NCBI RefSeq assembly: GCF_937936315.1
Contig: NZ_CALGWU010000066.1
Coordinates: forward strand, 1-8,379
Length of the DNA: 8,379 nucleotides
DNA from: an uncultured Capnocytophaga sp.
GTDB lineage: Bacteria > Bacteroidota > Bacteroidia > Flavobacteriales > Flavobacteriaceae
Direction of reading: 5' to 3'
Both the position numbers and the translations under genes were made by a program. Positions 5,586-8,379 of the stretch are shown one piece after another (position 1 is the first letter of the stretch; each line of letters opens with the position of its first letter). The notes below the pieces were generated by a model. The model was given only the letters and a program-made list of their open reading frames with translations. It was not told the DNA's origin and made no database searches.

Positions 5586-8099
5586 ATGACAGAAGGAGAA
5601 AAATTGATTCCTGTTGATATCAGCGAAGAGATGAAATCCGCTTACATCGATTATTCGATGTCAGTAATCGTTTCGCGCGCGCTACCCGATGTTCGTGATG
5701 GGTTGAAACCTGTTCACCGTCGCGTGCTTTATGGTATGTTCGATATGGGCGTACTCAGCAATCGTCCCTATAAAAAATCAGCTGCCATTGTTGGGGAAGT
5801 ACTAGGTAAATACCACCCTCACGGCGATACCGCTGTGTATGATACTATGGTGCGTATGGCTCAGTACTGGAGTTTGCGCTATATGCTCGTTGATGGGCAA
5901 GGTAACTTTGGTTCTATGGGAGGTGACCCACCTGCCGCAATGCGTTATACCGAAGCTCGTATGCGCAAATTCTCAGAAGATATGCTTATTGATATCGATA
6001 AAGAGACTGTCGACCACCAACTTACTTATGATGATTCTCGTGAAGAACCTATCGTACTTCCTACCCGTATTCCTAATTTATTAGTGAATGGTTCTGCGGG
6101 TATCGCTGTGGGTATGGCTACTAATATGGCTCCTCATAACCTTAGTGAAGTAATTGATGGTACTATCGCTTATATTGATAATAATGATATTGAAATAGAT
6201 GAACTTATCAAATATATCAAAGCTCCTGATTTCCCTACAGGTGGTATTATCTATGGTTATGAAGGAGTAAAAGAGGCTTTTAAAACAGGACGTGGTCGTG
6301 TGATTGTACGTGCTAAAGCTGAATTTCAAGAGGTAAGAGGCAAAGAATGTATAGTCGTTACCGAAGTACCTTATCAAGTAGATACATCTATCTTACTGAA
6401 AAAAACCTCCGATTTAGTAAAAGAAGGTAAGTTAGAGGGTATTACTGATGTACGCGATGAATCAGCTCGTGGTAAGATTCGTATTGTTTATATCCTAAAA
6501 CGTGATGCTGTACCTAATGTAGTACTAAACAACTTGTTTAAACATACTGAATTACAAACTTCTTTCAGTGTGAATAACATTGCTTTGGTAAATGGTCGCC
6601 CTCAACTATTAAACCTTAAAGAGCTCATTTATCACTTTGTAGAACATCGTCACGATGTGGTGTATCGTCGCACTGATTATGAGTTACGTAAAGCTAAAGA
6701 ACGTATCCATATCTTGGAAGGTTTTATGAAAGTGATGGCTACAGAAGATACAATGGGTAAAGCTATTGAAATCATCCGTTTTCACGATAAACCTAAAGAA
6801 GATTTGATAGCTGAATTTGATCTTACAGATATTCAAGCCGAAGCTATCTTAGCCTTAGCTCTACGCCGTATCAACAAAGCGTTAATATTGCAAACTAAAG
6901 AAGAATACGAACAAAAGTTAGCCGAAATACGTGATTTAGAAGATATCTTAGCTCGTAAAGAACGTCGAACTGAAATTATCAAAGAAGAACTTCTTGAAAT
7001 AAAAGAAAAATACGGCGATGCACGTCGCTCTACTATTGAGTATGCAGGAGGCGAGTTTAGTGTAGAAGATATGATCCCCGATGATAAAATGGTCATTACC
7101 ATTTCTCACGCAGGTTATATCAAACGTACTTCCCTCAGTGAGTATAAAACACAAAGTAGGGGAGGGGTAGGTCAAAAAGCCTCTACCACTCGGGACCAAG
7201 ATTTCTTAGAACACCTATTTGTAAGCTCTAATCACCAATATCTATTGTTCTTTACCCAGAAAGGTAAATGTTTTTGGATGCGCGTCTACGAAATCCCTGA
7301 AGGTAGCAAAACTGCCAAAGGTCGTGCTGTACAAAATCTTATCAATATAGAACAAGACGACAAAATTAAAGCCTTTGTGAGCGTTCAAAATCTCAAAGAT
7401 GAAGAGTATATCAATAACAACTACCTCATTATGGCTACCAAACAAGGTACTGTAAAGAAAACCTTGCTCAAAGAATACTCCCGCCCACGTCAGAATGGTA
7501 TCAATGCCATTACTATTAAAGAAGGCGACGAGCTTATCGAAGCTAAACTTACCTCAGGCAGTAGCCAGCTGATGTTAGCAGTGAAATCAGGTCGTGCAAT
7601 ACGTTTTGGAGAAGACAAAGTGCGTGCAGTAGGCCGTAATTCTCAGGGAGTACGTGGTATCGACCTCGACATTGAAAACGATGAAGTAGTAGGTATGATA
7701 GCTATCGAAAACCCACGCGAAGAAACCGTATTAGTTGTCTCTGAAAATGGTTATGGAAAACGTTCATACATCGATGACCCTGAAACACACGAGGCTGTTT
7801 ATCGTATCACTAACCGTGGTGGTAAAGGAGTTAAAACTATTTCTATTACGGAGAAAACAGGTCAGTTAGTAGCTATCAAGAGCGTGTTAGAGGGAGAAGA
7901 TTTGATGATTATCAATAAATCAGGTATTGCAATACGCCTCTCCATCGATACACTGCGCATCTCCGGACGTGCTACGCAAGGTGTAAAACTCATCAATATC
8001 AAAGGTAAAGACTCTATCGCAGCTGTTACTAAAGTAATGAAAGAAGATGATGAAGAAACCGATGCTGCTGAGGAAGTAACACCTCCTACTGAAGAATAA
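5586..8099 (+). CDS. gyrA: DNA gyrase subunit A
   Basis: The 837-residue protein is the breakage-reunion subunit of gyrase, which with GyrB introduces negative supercoils into DNA. The winged-helix and tower core starts near residue 30. The active-site tyrosine is Y121 in AAMRYTE, preceded by R120. The quinolone-determining stretch reads YHPHGDTAVYDTM, with T82 and D86 at the positions of E. coli S83 and D87. The GyrA box, QSRGGVG at 523-529, and the following beta-pinwheel repeats (about 500-815, for example HAGYIKRT, TKQGTVKKT, KSGRAIRF, ENGYGKRS, KSGIAIRL) distinguish it from ParC. The tail (821-837) is acidic. An unusual part is the coiled-coil C-gate segment around residues 417-440, where ILALALRRINKALILQT replaces the usual LRLxxLTGLE pattern. 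The start is fixed by TAA three codons upstream (5577-5579). It has its own promoter and terminator and appears monocistronic; gyrB is not in the window. Confidence 0.98.
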   Translation: MTEGEKLIPVDISEEMKSAYIDYSMSVIVSRALPDVRDGLKPVHRRVLYGMFDMGVLSNRPYKKSAAIVGEVLGKYHPHGDTAVYDTMVRMAQYWSLRYMLVDGQGNFGSMGGDPPAAMRYTEARMRKFSEDMLIDIDKETVDHQLTYDDSREEPIVLPTRIPNLLVNGSAGIAVGMATNMAPHNLSEVIDGTIAYIDNNDIEIDELIKYIKAPDFPTGGIIYGYEGVKEAFKTGRGRVIVRAKAEFQEVRGKECIVVTEVPYQVDTSILLKKTSDLVKEGKLEGITDVRDESARGKIRIVYILKRDAVPNVVLNNLFKHTELQTSFSVNNIALVNGRPQLLNLKELIYHFVEHRHDVVYRRTDYELRKAKERIHILEGFMKVMATEDTMGKAIEIIRFHDKPKEDLIAEFDLTDIQAEAILALALRRINKALILQTKEEYEQKLAEIRDLEDILARKERRTEIIKEELLEIKEKYGDARRSTIEYAGGEFSVEDMIPDDKMVITISHAGYIKRTSLSEYKTQSRGGVGQKASTTRDQDFLEHLFVSSNHQYLLFFTQKGKCFWMRVYEIPEGSKTAKGRAVQNLINIEQDDKIKAFVSVQNLKDEEYINNNYLIMATKQGTVKKTLLKEYSRPRQNGINAITIKEGDELIEAKLTSGSSQLMLAVKSGRAIRFGEDKVRAVGRNSQGVRGIDLDIENDEVVGMIAIENPREETVLVVSENGYGKRSYIDDPETHEAVYRITNRGGKGVKTISITEKTGQLVAIKSVLEGEDLMIINKSGIAIRLSIDTLRISGRATQGVKLINIKGKDSIAAVTKVMKEDDEETDAAEEVTPPTEE

Positions 8100-8120
8100 A
8101 AATCTGTGTTCATAATTAAT

Positions 8121-8191
8121 AAAGAAAGGTCAAACGGAAGTTACTTCATTTCTCTTTAGGTAAGAACTTACTTCCGTGATTACCTTTCTTT
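8121..8191 (+). terminator. gyrA terminator, long nested hairpin
   Basis: AAAGAAAGGT (8121-8130) pairs perfectly with ACCTTTCTTT (8182-8191). Inside it, 8135-8147 pairs with 8164-8176 at 11 of 13 positions, including CGGAAGT with ACTTCCG. The outer stem ends in a T-rich run, so this is a convincing intrinsic terminator 21 bases past the gyrA stop. The arrangement is nearly symmetric and could act on both strands. Confidence 0.8.
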
Positions 8192-8204
8192 TTTATTTTA
8201 TACT

Positions 8205-8379
8205 ATGGGAAAAACAATCAACATACAAAAAGTTGCCCTTAGGCAAAACGCCCTTTATATCCCTGATACTATGGTCTCACAAAGAGCTATACAACCAGGA
8301 ACATTAGAATTAGTAACAGCCCTACGCCAACATGGTTTTGGGGTTACTGAAGACCTTTTGCATGCTATCAATGGTACTA
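8205..8379 (+). CDS. 5' part of an unrecognised gene
   Basis: The ATG at 8205 opens a frame of 58 codons that continues past the window edge. The start of the product reads MGKTINIQKVALRQNALYIP, and the visible part ends in HGFGVTEDLLHAINGT. It has no signal peptide or membrane helix, and I see no recognisable motif. The frame is closed upstream by TAG at 8157-8159, with no other ATG before 8205. Its start lies 13 bases after the gyrA terminator hairpin, and I see no convincing promoter or Shine-Dalgarno sequence in between. Expression may therefore depend on read-through from gyrA or on a promoter hidden in the hairpin region. Codon use resembles that of gyrA, which supports a real gene. Confidence 0.6.
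   Translation, partial: MGKTINIQKVALRQNALYIPDTMVSQRAIQPGTLELVTALRQHGFGVTEDLLHAINGT

Noticed and set aside
5674..5682. Alternating CGCGCGCGC run near the start of gyrA as a Z-DNA or restriction-related signal
   Set aside because: It is only 9 bases long and is explained by Ser-Arg-Ala codons in a conserved coding region.
5826..5846. Thr82 in GyrA as a quinolone-resistance substitution
   Set aside because: Flavobacterial GyrA proteins, as I recall them, normally carry Thr at this position and Asp86 is intact, so it looks like the wild-type state.
6081..8113. Minus-strand open frames opposite gyrA
   Set aside because: gyrA is unmistakable across the whole span; these are shadows of its codon use.
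8181..8188. TACCTTTC as a -7 promoter element for the gene at 8205
   Set aside because: It is part of the terminator stem, misses the final G, and no TTG lies at the expected distance upstream.

Overview
The window looks like chromosomal DNA from a low-GC member of the Bacteroidota, most likely a flavobacterium such as Capnocytophaga. The grounds are a flavobacterial-type GyrA, two divergent promoters with the Bacteroidota pattern (TTG, 19 bases, TAnnTTTG), AT-rich intergenic DNA and almost no Shine-Dalgarno sequences. The genus is an inference.

Layout. Bases 1-5191 are read on the minus strand. From the far end these are: a membrane-bound family 2 glycosyltransferase (5191-3707); a hairpin terminator (3644-3679); an unrecognised 389-residue protein (3635-2466); a lipoprotein reading frame interrupted by three in-frame stop codons (2459-1935); and a compact group of three genes, namely a FabK/nitronate-monooxygenase-type flavoprotein (1830-883), a small STM3941-like membrane protein (878-348) and an 86-residue two-helix membrane protein (340-80). 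From 5586 the plus strand carries gyrA (5586-8099), a long nested-hairpin terminator (8121-8191) and the first 58 codons of an unrecognised gene (8205 onward).

The 394-base gap between the glycosyltransferase and gyrA holds back-to-back promoters, a 16-base perfect palindrome and a run of A-tracts spaced at about one helical turn.

Functionally the region is mixed: one housekeeping gene (gyrA), one envelope polysaccharide synthesis gene, one flavin oxidoreductase linked to two small membrane proteins, and a two-gene accessory cassette (389-residue protein plus decaying lipoprotein). I see no CRISPR array, transposase, tRNA or rRNA. The most notable observation is the lipoprotein frame, which is uninterrupted by frameshifts over 174 codons yet carries internal TAG, TAG and TGA codons. 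No clearly new multi-gene system is visible.
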